The notes: generated from the sequence alone by a model not told the origin. 10,296 nt of DNA from an uncultured Oscillibacter sp. (GCA_946530565.1 CAMNAE010000035.1:1-10296), one strand, 5' to 3'. Positions 1-5,658 are shown, counted from the stretch's first letter. Translations and numbers: made by a program.

Positions 1-1
1 T

Positions 2-146
2 ATTACACTGAATCAGGAAGAAATGCTACAGTTACTTTCGGAAGACCGTGGAGAAATATTCAGGAAGATCATCACAGCAAGTCTGAATACAGTATTACAA
101 GCGGAGTCGGCCGAGCAGCTCAGGGCCGTACCGTATGAGCGGAGGA
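2..146 (+). pseudogene. IS256-family transposase, N-terminal remnant
   Basis: Reading frame 2 is open from the window edge and gives ITLNQEEMLQLLSEDRGEIF, then a stretch ending in LQAESAEQLRA and PYER. This pattern (a short amphipathic N-terminus, then 'LN.x..AESAEQL.A.PYER') is how Mutator/IS256-type DDE transposases of Clostridia begin. In those proteins PYER is followed by an arginine/asparagine-rich segment and the DDE core. Here homology stops right after PYER, where the 27-nt palindromic repeat starts at 147, and the frame then runs meaninglessly into the next gene. No catalytic part of the IS256 protein occurs elsewhere in the window. The start lies at or beyond the left edge. It is a dead fragment, apparently cut by arrival of the repeat/RAYT unit. 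The family call is by eye. Confidence 0.6.
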
Positions 147-173
147 GAGTCACGGGGACAGGTTCCTTGACTC
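147..173 (+). repeat. REP-like palindromic repeat, left copy
   Basis: A 27-nt imperfect palindrome with ends GAGTC and GACTC around a GGGGACAGG core. Compared with the reverse complement of 951-977 it matches at 23 of 27 positions by hand alignment, so the two copies face each other across the transposase gene. GC-rich REP palindromes flanking a RAYT gene are the known arrangement for this transposase family, which acts on such hairpins. The repeat abuts the break in the IS256 remnant. Confidence 0.7.
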
Positions 174-195
174 GTTCGTTGATTCATGCTATGCT
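167..195 (+). promoter_or_regulatory. Putative sigma-A promoter for the RAYT gene
   Basis: TTGACT (167-172) and TATGCT (190-195) are separated by exactly 17 nt. The -35 element lies in the right end of the left REP repeat. Transcription would start near 202, leaving a very short leader before the start codon at 214, with a GGGGTGAT ribosome binding site at 203-210. The very short leader is a reason for caution. Confidence 0.4.
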
Positions 196-213
196 GCGGT
201 CGGGGGTGATGAT

Positions 214-986
214 ATGCCACGCACAGCGCGAAAAAAAGCGGCAGCGGTTACGATCATGTCCTGCTGCGCGGGATCAACAGGCAGGATCTGTTCTATGATG
301 ACGAGGACAGAGAGAAACTGATCGACTGTCTCGCCCGCTTTCAGGAGGAGACGGATGTAACTCTGATCGCCTGCTGTCTGATGAGCAACCATATTCATAT
401 TCTCGTTCACGAAGAATGTCAGCTTGAGCTGTTTGTCAAAAAGCTTGCCTCAAGCTATGTATTTTACTTCAACCGCAAGTACGAGCGGATCGGGCATTTG
501 TTTCAGGACCGCTTCAGGAGCGAAGCGGTAGAAGATGATCGTTATCTGCTGGCGGTCTTCCGGTATATTCTTCAAAACCCGTGGAAGGCGAGAATCTGCC
601 GTCCCGAGGAATATGCGTGGAGCTCGTGGAATACCTTGACGGGGCGAAAAAGCGTTTGCAATATCGGCGCAGCGGTGGCCGCTGCCGGCGATCTTCAGGC
701 CCTGGCGGCTTTTGTGGCAGCGGAAACGGATGACGCGTTCCTGGACATTGAGAACAACGGGATCATGACGGAGTCGCAGGCGCTGGATCGGGCCATGAAG
801 ATCACTGGCGGGGTGAATCCGCAGAAGATCGCGGCATATGACAAAAAGACCCGGGATATGATCCTTGCGAACATGAAAAAAGCCGGCATCTCGGTTCGGC
901 AGATCTCCCGGTTGACCGGGCTGAACCGAAACGTGGTCCAGCGGGCCGATGAGTCAAGGGGCCTGTCCCTGCGACTCACAGCATGA
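214..986 (+). CDS. REP-associated tyrosine transposase (RAYT, Y1/IS200-like), frame broken at an A7 run
   Basis: A single-strand HUH/Y1 transposase, a DNA nickase-ligase that acts on REP hairpins. The ATG at 214 follows a GGGGTGAT site and starts MPRTARKK. The rest of the protein lies in another frame, beginning SGSGYDHVLLRGINRQDLF. The two join if one -1 step occurs in the seven A residues at 231-237, giving 257 residues, normal for the family. In that joined numbering the HUH histidines are in NHIHILV (His60 and His62). GHLFQDRFRSE and RYILQNP follow, with Tyr118 the probable nucleophile by family analogy. The C-terminal part, about 190-245, includes ISVRQISRLTGLNRNVVQRA, a helix-turn-helix typical of RAYTs. 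The last codons are formed by the right REP copy. Either the gene is inactive through loss of one A, or it uses frameshifting. Without a shift the upstream frame stops near 323. Confidence 0.82.
231..237 (+). other. A_AAA_AAA slippery heptamer at the frame break
   Basis: From the ATG at 214 the in-frame codons are CGA AAA AAA GCG, so the seven A residues sit exactly as a canonical -1 frameshift heptamer (A AAA AAA). A -1 slip here restores the conserved RKKSGSGYDHV start of the protein. Loss of one A from an original run of eight, by mutation or sequencing error, would look the same. Confidence 0.5.
951..977 (-). repeat. REP-like palindromic repeat, right copy (inverted)
   Basis: A 27-nt imperfect palindrome, the inverted counterpart of 147-173 (23 of 27 positions match). 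It overlaps the 3' end of the transposase gene and encodes its C-terminal residues ESRGLSLRL. RAYT coding ends merging into the flanking REP is a pattern seen in this family. The two copies give the unit 147-977 terminal inverted repeats. Confidence 0.7.
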
Positions 987-1035
987 CGCCCCGGAGCGGC
1001 TCCCTTGTGCGGGACCCGCTCCGGGGCGGATCTTT
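987..1035 (+). terminator. GC-rich hairpin, probable terminator (decayed T tract)
   Basis: A perfect 13-bp stem, CGCCCCGGAGCGG (987-999) with CCGCTCCGGGGCG (1016-1028), has an inner TCCC/GGGA stem and a small loop. It is followed by ATCTTTG, a weakened T tract. It begins directly after the transposase stop codon. The stem arms are identical to those of the terminator at 6598-6650, and both are followed by the 3' end of an activase-type sequence, so this is the left copy of a larger repeat. Confidence 0.65.
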
Positions 1036-1039
1036 GCCG

Positions 1040-1183
1040 TTATACCAGGACAGCGCGGGGCATTTCGTTTAAAATTAGTGTCGGCAGCCGGTTTTCGCAG
1101 TTTGCCACGCTCGTATCCGGCTCCAGGCCCGGCGGGAGGCTTCGGACCGCGTGGAAGTTCTCTCGATTCGCTTCATAACGCTG
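1040..1183 (-). pseudogene. Decayed 3' end of a 2-hydroxyacyl-CoA dehydratase activase-type gene
   Basis: Read on the minus strand, this encodes LEPDTSVANCENRLPTLILN followed by EMPRAVLV and a TAA stop at 1040-1042. The intact gene at the right of the window ends LEPDTSFANVENRLQMLILN, then EKTRMALA and TAA. The DNA aligns without gaps for about 120 nt from the stop codon, at roughly three-quarters identity by hand count (90 of 120). A 1-nt deletion near 1165 then shifts the frame, and similarity fades near 1183. Only about 45 codons remain out of more than 1,200, with no start. It is a relic of either a displaced gene end or a lost paralog. Confidence 0.8.
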
Positions 1184-1196
1184 TGAGACCCAAGCT

Positions 1197-1907
1197 TCAG
1201 TCATAGAATCTTATTTCTTCTGCAATGCGTAAAAATTCTTCCTCTGTCATACAATCATCGCAAATGATATCCACAATGAGATCCAGCCTCAAATTTGTAA
1301 GTGTCAGGTGGTATGAATTCTTTTTGTAGATCAAAACTGCGTCGTTGCCATTTATGTTCAGTTCCCGCATGTAGTCAGGGTCTTCCGTATCAATGACGAT
1401 CCCTCCGTTGTATCCGCGAAGAACAGACAAAAGATGCCCCTCAGGGTCTTCGAAAAGCGCCGTCAAATCCGGTTCGTACTCAACCAGCGTAAAATTTGGC
1501 GGGAGCCAACCCAGCTCCATATCAGAAAACAGATCGCTGCTGTCTGTCTCCTGAATTTGAATATCCGTATACTGTTCCTGCGTTTCAATCATCAGATTGC
1601 GCGTCATATTGCGAAAACGCTCCGAAAAAGCGAACGCCGTTGTAAACAGAACGCAAACGATCACGACCGTCATCGCCGCAGCCAGCAGTATTTTCCGCAG
1701 CCGAAATCTCCGAACAACAGGCTGATTCTTCCGGAAATATGCATCGATCGCTGCGGTACATTTTTCTTCAAATGCATCAGAGATCGCTTCGTCGTTTGCT
1801 TCACACTCTTTCAAAAGAGCTGCTGCCTTTTCTCTGGCGTAGGCGTCCATCAGCAGAGCAAGATAGGCATCCTCATATTGCTCCTGCAAAGCTTCCTTCG
1901 TATTCAT
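1197..1907 (-). CDS. Membrane-anchored DUF4367-like protein, probable anti-sigma/sigma regulator
   Basis: A 236-residue protein. The start at 1907 is chosen because it has an AGGAGG site seven bases upstream and overlaps the sigma gene stop as ATGA; an in-frame Met further upstream lies deep inside the sigma gene. Residues 1-70 are charged, helical and cytosolic (many Glu/Ala/Lys, then RRFRLRK). One membrane span follows at about 73-94 (ILLAAAMTVVIVCVLFTTAF). The outer part contains GWLPPNFTLVEYEP (133-146) and ends in MTEEEFLRIAEEIRF, matching the layout of DUF4367 proteins ('lP.gy' motif and C-terminal '..eel..iAesi'). Such proteins commonly sit downstream of ECF sigma genes in Clostridia, with the N-terminal part thought to hold the sigma factor. 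The anti-sigma role is inferred from topology and operon position; no zinc-binding HxxxCxxC motif is present. Confidence 0.72.
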   Translation of the reverse strand: MNTKEALQEQYEDAYLALLMDAYAREKAAALLKECEANDEAISDAFEEKCTAAIDAYFRKNQPVVRRFRLRKILLAAAMTVVIVCVLFTTAFAFSERFRNMTRNLMIETQEQYTDIQIQETDSSDLFSDMELGWLPPNFTLVEYEPDLTALFEDPEGHLLSVLRGYNGGIVIDTEDPDYMRELNINGNDAVLIYKKNSYHLTLTNLRLDLIVDIICDDCMTEEEFLRIAEEIRFYD

Positions 1908-2467
1908 ATTCCGTCCTCCTGCTTCGTTTTGACCGTTTGAATACTGCGCTTTCTCAGGCGATAGACCCGCATACGCATTGCCTCCTCGGTACATTGGTGC
2001 CGCTCCGCCATCTCTGCATAGCTCAGGCGAAAAACATATTTCTCATAGAGCAAGGCGCGTTCCTCCTCGCTCAACCCATCCATGAGATCTCGGAATCTCC
2101 GGTATTCCTCCCGCTGCTCCTCTCCGGCAAAGTACTCATCCTGTGTGATCTGATCCTTCATCCAATCCTCTCTGATCGATAGATAGTTCTTTTCCGCAAC
2201 GCGCCGGCGCTCCAAGAAGTTGAACGAGACATGCCGGACTGCCTGCGCAATATACACGACCAGAGCATGCTCAGACAGTTCACGGAGCGTTTTTACATGA
2301 CTGCAGAGTCGAAGCATCGTATCCTGCACGATATCTTCCTGATCATCACGCCGATCCAGATATTTCCTGACAACAGTAAACATCAATCGTTGATGCTTTC
2401 GAAAAATCTGCTCTATAAAAGAACGCTCCGAACTGTTTAATTCTATATTTGATGTGTTTGTGTTCAT
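1904..2467 (-). CDS. ECF-type RNA polymerase sigma factor (sigma-70 family)
   Basis: A 187-residue protein. The ATG at 2467 has GAGGTGG six bases upstream; a longer frame starting at 2509 would overlap the promoter -10 and is rejected. Region 2 lies at about 15-85 and includes the core-binding segment DDQEDIVQDTMLRL (41-54), the typical sigma-2 'D.eDivQd.fl.l'. Region 4 is at about 125-175, with LSEEERALLYEKYVFRLSY and the helix-turn-helix YAEMAERHQCTEEAMRMRVY (150-169), then RLRKR. There is no region 1 or 3, so it is ECF-like. It would direct RNA polymerase to a small regulon. It is the first gene of a two-gene operon and its stop overlaps the start of the membrane partner by 4 nt, implying translational coupling and balanced amounts of both proteins. 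Confidence 0.85.
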   Translation of the reverse strand: MNTNTSNIELNSSERSFIEQIFRKHQRLMFTVVRKYLDRRDDQEDIVQDTMLRLCSHVKTLRELSEHALVVYIAQAVRHVSFNFLERRRVAEKNYLSIREDWMKDQITQDEYFAGEEQREEYRRFRDLMDGLSEEERALLYEKYVFRLSYAEMAERHQCTEEAMRMRVYRLRKRSIQTVKTKQEDGI

Positions 2468-2497
2468 TTGTAACCACCTCATATATATTTCACATAA

Positions 2498-2526
2498 TAT
2501 ATATGACAATTCTTTGTGTTATTCAA
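2498..2526 (-). promoter_or_regulatory. Promoter of the sigma/anti-sigma operon
   Basis: On the minus strand TTGAAT (2521-2526) and TATATA (2498-2503) are spaced by exactly 17 nt, in an AT-rich stretch about 30 nt upstream of the start codon. This matches a housekeeping sigma-A promoter. No separate ECF-type autoregulatory promoter could be recognised. Confidence 0.55.
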
Positions 2527-2610
2527 TCGTTTGGAATGATGCGATACTCAACCGCTGCGCCGGTCTGCTCAGCAGCTGATTTCAGCAAATAAACCCTTCT
2601 GTAGTATGAA

Positions 2611-2716
2611 GACAGGCAAGTCTGAAAATGTAACGCGAAAGAGCAGCATGAAGGCAAACATAATCATGCGAATCTTTTTCCGGAATTGCGCGTTACAAAT
2701 CCTTTGTGAGCCTGTC
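2611..2716. repeat. Inverted repeat with 27/28-nt arms and a 51-nt centre
   Basis: The left arm, 2611-2637, starts GACAGGC and ends TGTAACGCG. The right arm, 2689-2716, read in reverse complement has the same two ends with a diverged middle. Outer 7 nt and inner 9 nt match perfectly. The centre (2638-2688) shows no supported gene. The arrangement resembles a small MITE or a REPIN-like pair of inverted elements. It has no visible sequence relation to the 27-nt REP at the left of the window beyond the short GACAGG string. Confidence 0.45.
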
Positions 2717-2789
2717 TAATATAATAGAAATGCTTCACGGGATTGGCAGCTTGCATCGGATCCGCTGTACGCCATTCAGACACGTTCAT

Positions 2790-2824
2790 TCTGTTAAGCT
2801 TACGCTCCGTTTGGCTTAAACAGA
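2790..2824. repeat. Short inverted repeat at the edge of a gene remnant
   Basis: TCTGTTAAGC (2790-2799) pairs with GCTTAAACAGA (2814-2824), with one extra A in the right arm and a 14-nt loop. It ends within a few bases of the point where the secreted-protein remnant becomes recognisable, so it may mark a junction. There is no T tract, so terminator function is not supported. Confidence 0.3.
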
Positions 2825-3005
2825 CACAGCCACCGCTATTGCCACCTGGAACGCTGCAGGCACCTCGACAGCATCTATTTCCAACCGAACCCGCTACGTT
2901 AACAGCGGTCATACCTACATTGTAGAAGCAACGGCTACCGTACTGGGCAGCAGCGGCAATGAGCTGGAAAGCGCAACCGCTTACTCTCAGGAGATCAGCT
3001 ATTAA
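2820..3005 (+). pseudogene. C-terminal remnant of a secreted (DUF6147-like) protein
   Basis: This frame opens just after a TAA at 2817 and gives TDTATAIATWNAAGTSTA, later RYVNSGHTYIVEATATVL, then GSSGNELESATAYSQEISY and a TAA at 3003. A Thr/Ser/Ala-rich strand-forming tail with 'YtatAtatvy...GN..esasa.s...sY' at the very C-terminus is typical of small exported proteins of Clostridia, of the DUF6147-like kind. There is no start codon, ribosome binding site or signal peptide, and the N-terminal half is absent, so it is a truncated gene. The family name is tentative; the truncated secreted character is more secure. Confidence 0.5.
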
Positions 3006-3038
3006 AACGGGAAATTATCTTCAGCTTCGCCCTGTTTG

Positions 3039-3067
3039 TTGAACAATTGCCACATTTGTGATATGAT
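3039..3067 (+). promoter_or_regulatory. Strong sigma-A promoter with extended -10
   Basis: TTGAAC (3039-3044), a 17-nt spacer and TATGAT (3062-3067), with TG one base upstream of the -10 (TGATATGAT). Predicted start near 3074, about 36 nt before the start codon of the next gene. It is the clearest promoter in the window and argues that the small gene behind it is expressed despite lying among remnants. Confidence 0.65.
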
Positions 3068-3109
3068 TCATTTGTCTGAAAGCACGCTGTCGTTTTGCGG
3101 GGATCTTTT

Positions 3110-3451
3110 GTGAATACCCAAACGAAACAGAGCCTCTCTATGATCCCGCACCGTTCCCGTCTGATTGATCGGGTGCATCGATCTGCCGAAGCCGACCGAT
3201 TGCTGCAAGTCATGTTTGCTATGTTCTTGAAACGTCAGTTATTTGTCACCCGGGACGCAGTATTGCTGCAGCAGCGTTTGAATCAGTTGGATGATGCCGG
3301 CATTCGTTACACGGTCCGCACTCCATCTGTGTTTACCGCAGGCCGCTCTCACGGTGTTCCCGGGATCGATCCCTCTGCTGCCGTAGATTATCGGGTCTAT
3401 GTTGCTCCTAAAGACTATGCTGAATCACGCCGGATCTGCGGACTATCATAA
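3110..3451 (+). CDS. Small DUF2007-like protein
   Basis: A 113-residue protein. GTG at 3110 is preferred over the in-frame TTG at 3095 because GGGG at 3099-3102 sits seven bases upstream of it; 3095 would place that site inside the gene. It has no signal peptide. After a basic N-terminus and a helix (about 20-45), the second half reads LFVTRDAVLLQQRLNQLDDA then GIRYTVRTP, a glycine/serine-rich linker, and DYRVYVAPKDYAESRRI. This beta-alpha-beta pattern, 'residue-level switch ... L...GI.y.vr... Y.vyV..kDye.A', resembles DUF2007/putative-signal-transduction small proteins common in Oscillospiraceae. The function of that family is not established. It stands alone with its own promoter; no terminator is evident after it. 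Confidence 0.55.
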   Translation: MNTQTKQSLSMIPHRSRLIDRVHRSAEADRLLQVMFAMFLKRQLFVTRDAVLLQQRLNQLDDAGIRYTVRTPSVFTAGRSHGVPGIDPSAAVDYRVYVAPKDYAESRRICGLS

Positions 3452-3486
3452 GCGAAGACGATCCTTGCACATCTGTCCTGTATTGA

Positions 3487-3642
3487 GTATTTCTGTATAG
3501 CTGGGCGCACGGGCGGCAGCTGCAGGGCGATGTGACCGGGCTCCTCGACGGCAGCAACGCTCAGGTCGTAACCTACCGCTACGACGCCTGGGGCAGGCAG
3601 CTCTCCTGCACGGGAACGCTCGCCGCAACGCTTGAAGCATAA
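3487..3642 (+). pseudogene. RHS/YD-repeat protein fragment
   Basis: The open stretch 3487-3642 encodes SWAHGRQLQGDVTGLLDGSN, then AQVVTYRYDAWGRQLSCTGT and LAATLEA before a TAA. 'LQGDVtgLLD..g..Vv.YtYDAWG..ls.tGtlA.tLg' is a hallmark near the C-terminal core of RHS/YD-repeat shell proteins. There is no start, and the expected 'NPlRYRGYyYD.ETGLYYLqsRYYdP' core that follows in intact proteins is missing. SWAHGRQL may come from an earlier YD repeat joined by an internal deletion. It is therefore a scar of a large RHS gene, whose polymorphic C-terminal toxin would have been encoded just downstream. Confidence 0.72.
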
Positions 3643-3680
3643 ATTGGTATCAGCCGCGAAATATTGGAGAGGATATCATC

Positions 3681-4322
3681 ATGAGCTCGTTGAAACGACA
3701 GATAATCCGACAGATCATTCTCATTTTACTGGCAATCATTCTGCTGCCCATCGTATTATTTGCAGCTTTTGTGCTGCTTGTCTCTATCCCGATCGGAGAA
3801 GAAACGATCACGGATCCGAAAAGCTATCTCGAAATAAACAGGCGCGTGAGAAAGACACGCCAGATGTCTCTGGAAGAGGGCGGGCGCACTTCGGATTTTC
3901 TTCCGGCTCAAATCGATCTGGACCAGACTGAGTCTTATTTGTTTTGGTCCGGCGATTGGTGGGGTGATCCTCAATATGCCATCAGCGTTACGAGACGATT
4001 CCCGACAGACGAAGACGTTTCCGAAGAAATCGAAAGGCTGCTGAGTCTGGATGGATTTGTTGAAAGGGAATTTGACGGCAGCACCATCATTTGCAAGCCG
4101 CAAGTGGATAAGCAATTAGAAGCGTTCTATGAGCCTCCATTGGAAGATGGGTCTCCGTATTTGCTCGAGTATGCGATCGTTTCACCGGAAGATCGCACCG
4201 TCACCTGTACAGAAGTAAATATATATGAAGGAGCGATCTTTAACAACGAGCAGATCCGTCAAGAATTAGAGTTTGTTTACTCGTGCACGAACTCGCACGC
4301 CGTGCAGCCCGTCAGGAAATAA
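3681..4322 (+). CDS. Membrane-anchored hypothetical protein
   Basis: A 213-residue protein I do not recognise. ATG at 3681 has GGAGAGGA seven bases upstream. A short basic N-terminus (MSSLKRQIIRQ) precedes one hydrophobic segment at about 11-36 (IILILLAIILLPIVLFAAFV), which has no clear signal-peptidase site and is probably an uncleaved anchor. The rest is acidic and soluble: DFLPAQIDLDQTESYLFW (72-89), then a Trp-rich GDWWGDPQYAISVTRRFP, a helix DEDVSEEIERLL, and strand-rich sequence. Layout (anchor plus a 170-residue extracytoplasmic domain with a 'y.i.v...f..e..f..E..rL' motif) resembles orphan Clostridia lipoprotein-like or immunity-type proteins. It is the first gene of a plus-strand run behind the RHS fragment. 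No promoter was recognised. Confidence 0.7.
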   Translation: MSSLKRQIIRQIILILLAIILLPIVLFAAFVLLVSIPIGEETITDPKSYLEINRRVRKTRQMSLEEGGRTSDFLPAQIDLDQTESYLFWSGDWWGDPQYAISVTRRFPTDEDVSEEIERLLSLDGFVEREFDGSTIICKPQVDKQLEAFYEPPLEDGSPYLLEYAIVSPEDRTVTCTEVNIYEGAIFNNEQIRQELEFVYSCTNSHAVQPVRK

Positions 4323-4421
4323 GAATCGCTATTGAAACACCCCCAACTGCGCAAAAACAGATCGGCAGGATCACAGGCTTCAGCCGCCAGCTGATCGATT
4401 GGGCCTTGGTGCAATCGTGTA

Positions 4422-4458
4422 ACACCGGGGACCGTAACGTAATAACCGTCCCCGGTGT
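4422..4458 (+). promoter_or_regulatory. Perfect 11-bp hairpin upstream of the tandem paralogs
   Basis: ACACCGGGGAC (4422-4432) pairs perfectly with GTCCCCGGTGT (4448-4458) around a 15-nt loop. No T tract follows, and the ribosome binding site AGAGAGG (4463-4469) of the next gene starts five bases later. It may be a factor-dependent or weak terminator for the preceding gene, an mRNA-stabilising hairpin, or a structure that affects initiation of the next gene. It is the only notable item in the 155-nt gap. Confidence 0.5.
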
Positions 4459-4477
4459 ATTCAGAGAGGTTGACAGG

Positions 4478-5041
4478 ATGAGATCCGTATATAAAACGAT
4501 CGATCTGCCCGAAGTGCACTTTTCCGAACAAAACAAAGAAAAGATCAAAAATATTTCCATTTCCCTCTTGGCGGTTTACTATGTACCAGGAGACTCAAGC
4601 AGCCAATATGACTATTCCTATCTGCCAAAGTATTACAGCATTGCTGTATGCAATTCCTTTGCTCCCGAAGTCTATGTCAGCGCTGAAGAGTCTTCGGATG
4701 GCACAAAACTGTTGATAGAATACCGTTTACACCGAATGGTCCAAAGATTACTGCTTGTGTTGATCGGCATTGCCATCCTGCTTGCGGCCATGACTTTTTC
4801 GTTGAATGCACAGGAAATGCTGTTTCCTCAAACACCGGAATCCCGCGTTTTAGCTTTTCAGGATGCGTTGTTCGGGCTTTTCATTCACGGAGGCTTCACC
4901 CTGATCATGCTTCTGTTCTCAAAAATCGGGCTAATGATCGAGGCAGCCCGGTTTACAGGCAAATACAAACGAGAGCTTTATAAGTGCCTGCTGTCACACA
5001 GCGGGACGACCGATGCTTTACGGAAAAAGTACAAACATTAA
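4478..5041 (+). CDS. Two-TM hypothetical protein, tandem paralog 1
   Basis: A 187-residue protein of unknown function. ATG at 4478 (MRSVYKTIDLPEVHFSEQ) has AGAGAGG eight bases upstream; the frame is open back to 4283 but that part overlaps the previous gene and the hairpin, and the paralog aligns exactly from this Met. Residues 1-85 form a soluble domain with conserved KTIDLP, EKIxNIS, LAVYYVPG, YY and NSFAPEV. Two predicted membrane segments follow at about 88-108 and 131-153, then a basic tail RFTGKYKRELYKCL. The next gene is a clear duplicate. No signal peptide is present, so the N-terminal domain is probably cytosolic. I do not recognise a named domain; an immunity or regulatory role is possible given the RHS scar upstream but unproven. 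Confidence 0.75.
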   Translation: MRSVYKTIDLPEVHFSEQNKEKIKNISISLLAVYYVPGDSSSQYDYSYLPKYYSIAVCNSFAPEVYVSAEESSDGTKLLIEYRLHRMVQRLLLVLIGIAILLAAMTFSLNAQEMLFPQTPESRVLAFQDALFGLFIHGGFTLIMLLFSKIGLMIEAARFTGKYKRELYKCLLSHSGTTDALRKKYKH

Positions 5042-5065
5042 CAGATCACAGAAGAGGTCATCGAG

Positions 5066-5602
5066 ATGAAACCGGTTCACAAAACGATCGACCTGCCAAA
5101 TGTGCATTTGTCTCAGGCGGATCGAGAGAAGATCAGGAATATCTCCGTGCGCCTTTTTGCGGTTTACTATGTGCCCGGCAAGGTGCAAAAAACAGATCGC
5201 TTTTCTTATCATCCCGCGTATTACGGTATTGGCGCCTATAACTCCTTTGCTCCAGAGGTCGATGTAGGGATCGAAGAGAATTCATATGGAACAAAGCTGA
5301 CTTTGGAATGCCGATTGGTTCAGAGTGTTTTTGACCTTGTTCTGCGTGTCGTTGCCATCCTGATGATCGTTTCGTTGCTGCTGTCCGGTGCAAAAGCCAT
5401 TCTGTTTCCGCAAACGGTCGGAACCAGCCACGTTGACTTGACAGGGATTCTTGTCCCGGGAGGGATCGCATTATTTATCTTCGCGCTTCCCGCGCTCGGC
5501 CTTCTGATCTCAGCAGATCGCTTTGCCGGCAAATATCAACGCGAAGTATATAAGTGCCTGCGCGCAAACGCACGGCATAATACGCAGAAACGGAAAAAGT
5601 AG
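5066..5602 (+). CDS. Two-TM hypothetical protein, tandem paralog 2
   Basis: A 178-residue protein that starts 24 nt after the previous gene with AAGAGG eight bases upstream of its ATG, so it is co-transcribed. It aligns with paralog 1 from residue 1 almost without gaps: KTIDLPxVHxS, EKIxNIS, FAVYYVPG, NSFAPEV at the same positions (59-65), GTKL, LFPQT, and the tail RFAGKYQREVYKCL. About two thirds of the first 38 residues are identical by eye. Membrane segments are at about 90-107 and 127-149. The stretch between residues 40 and 50 and the loop between the membrane segments differ most. The pair arose by tandem duplication and then diverged. Function unknown. Confidence 0.75.
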   Translation: MKPVHKTIDLPNVHLSQADREKIRNISVRLFAVYYVPGKVQKTDRFSYHPAYYGIGAYNSFAPEVDVGIEENSYGTKLTLECRLVQSVFDLVLRVVAILMIVSLLLSGAKAILFPQTVGTSHVDLTGILVPGGIALFIFALPALGLLISADRFAGKYQREVYKCLRANARHNTQKRKK

Positions 5603-5658
5603 CAAGCGTGCGCCAGAAAAGGTTCTCTCATGCGCCATGGAGGGTTAGGAGGATCAAT

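Noticed and set aside
23..298. A single 91-residue plus-strand gene
   Set aside because: It is a chimera: an IS256 N-terminal remnant up to 146, then the REP repeat, then out-of-frame transposase sequence.
1434..2182. Plus-strand open frames across the sigma/anti-sigma operon
   Set aside because: They are shadows of the minus-strand genes, which have recognisable domains, ribosome binding sites and a promoter.
2606..2719. A 37-codon plus-strand open frame
   Set aside because: It lies across the inverted repeat, lacks a ribosome binding site and resembles nothing.
2721..2726. TATAAT as a promoter -10 box
   Set aside because: No -35 element lies at a proper distance (TTACAA is 21 nt away) and no gene follows.
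4283..4477. N-terminal extension of tandem paralog 1
   Set aside because: It overlaps the previous gene, includes the hairpin, and has no counterpart in paralog 2; the Met at 4478 has a good ribosome binding site.
5133..5532. Minus-strand frames under tandem paralog 2
   Set aside because: They are shadows; the plus-strand frame is supported by its paralog.
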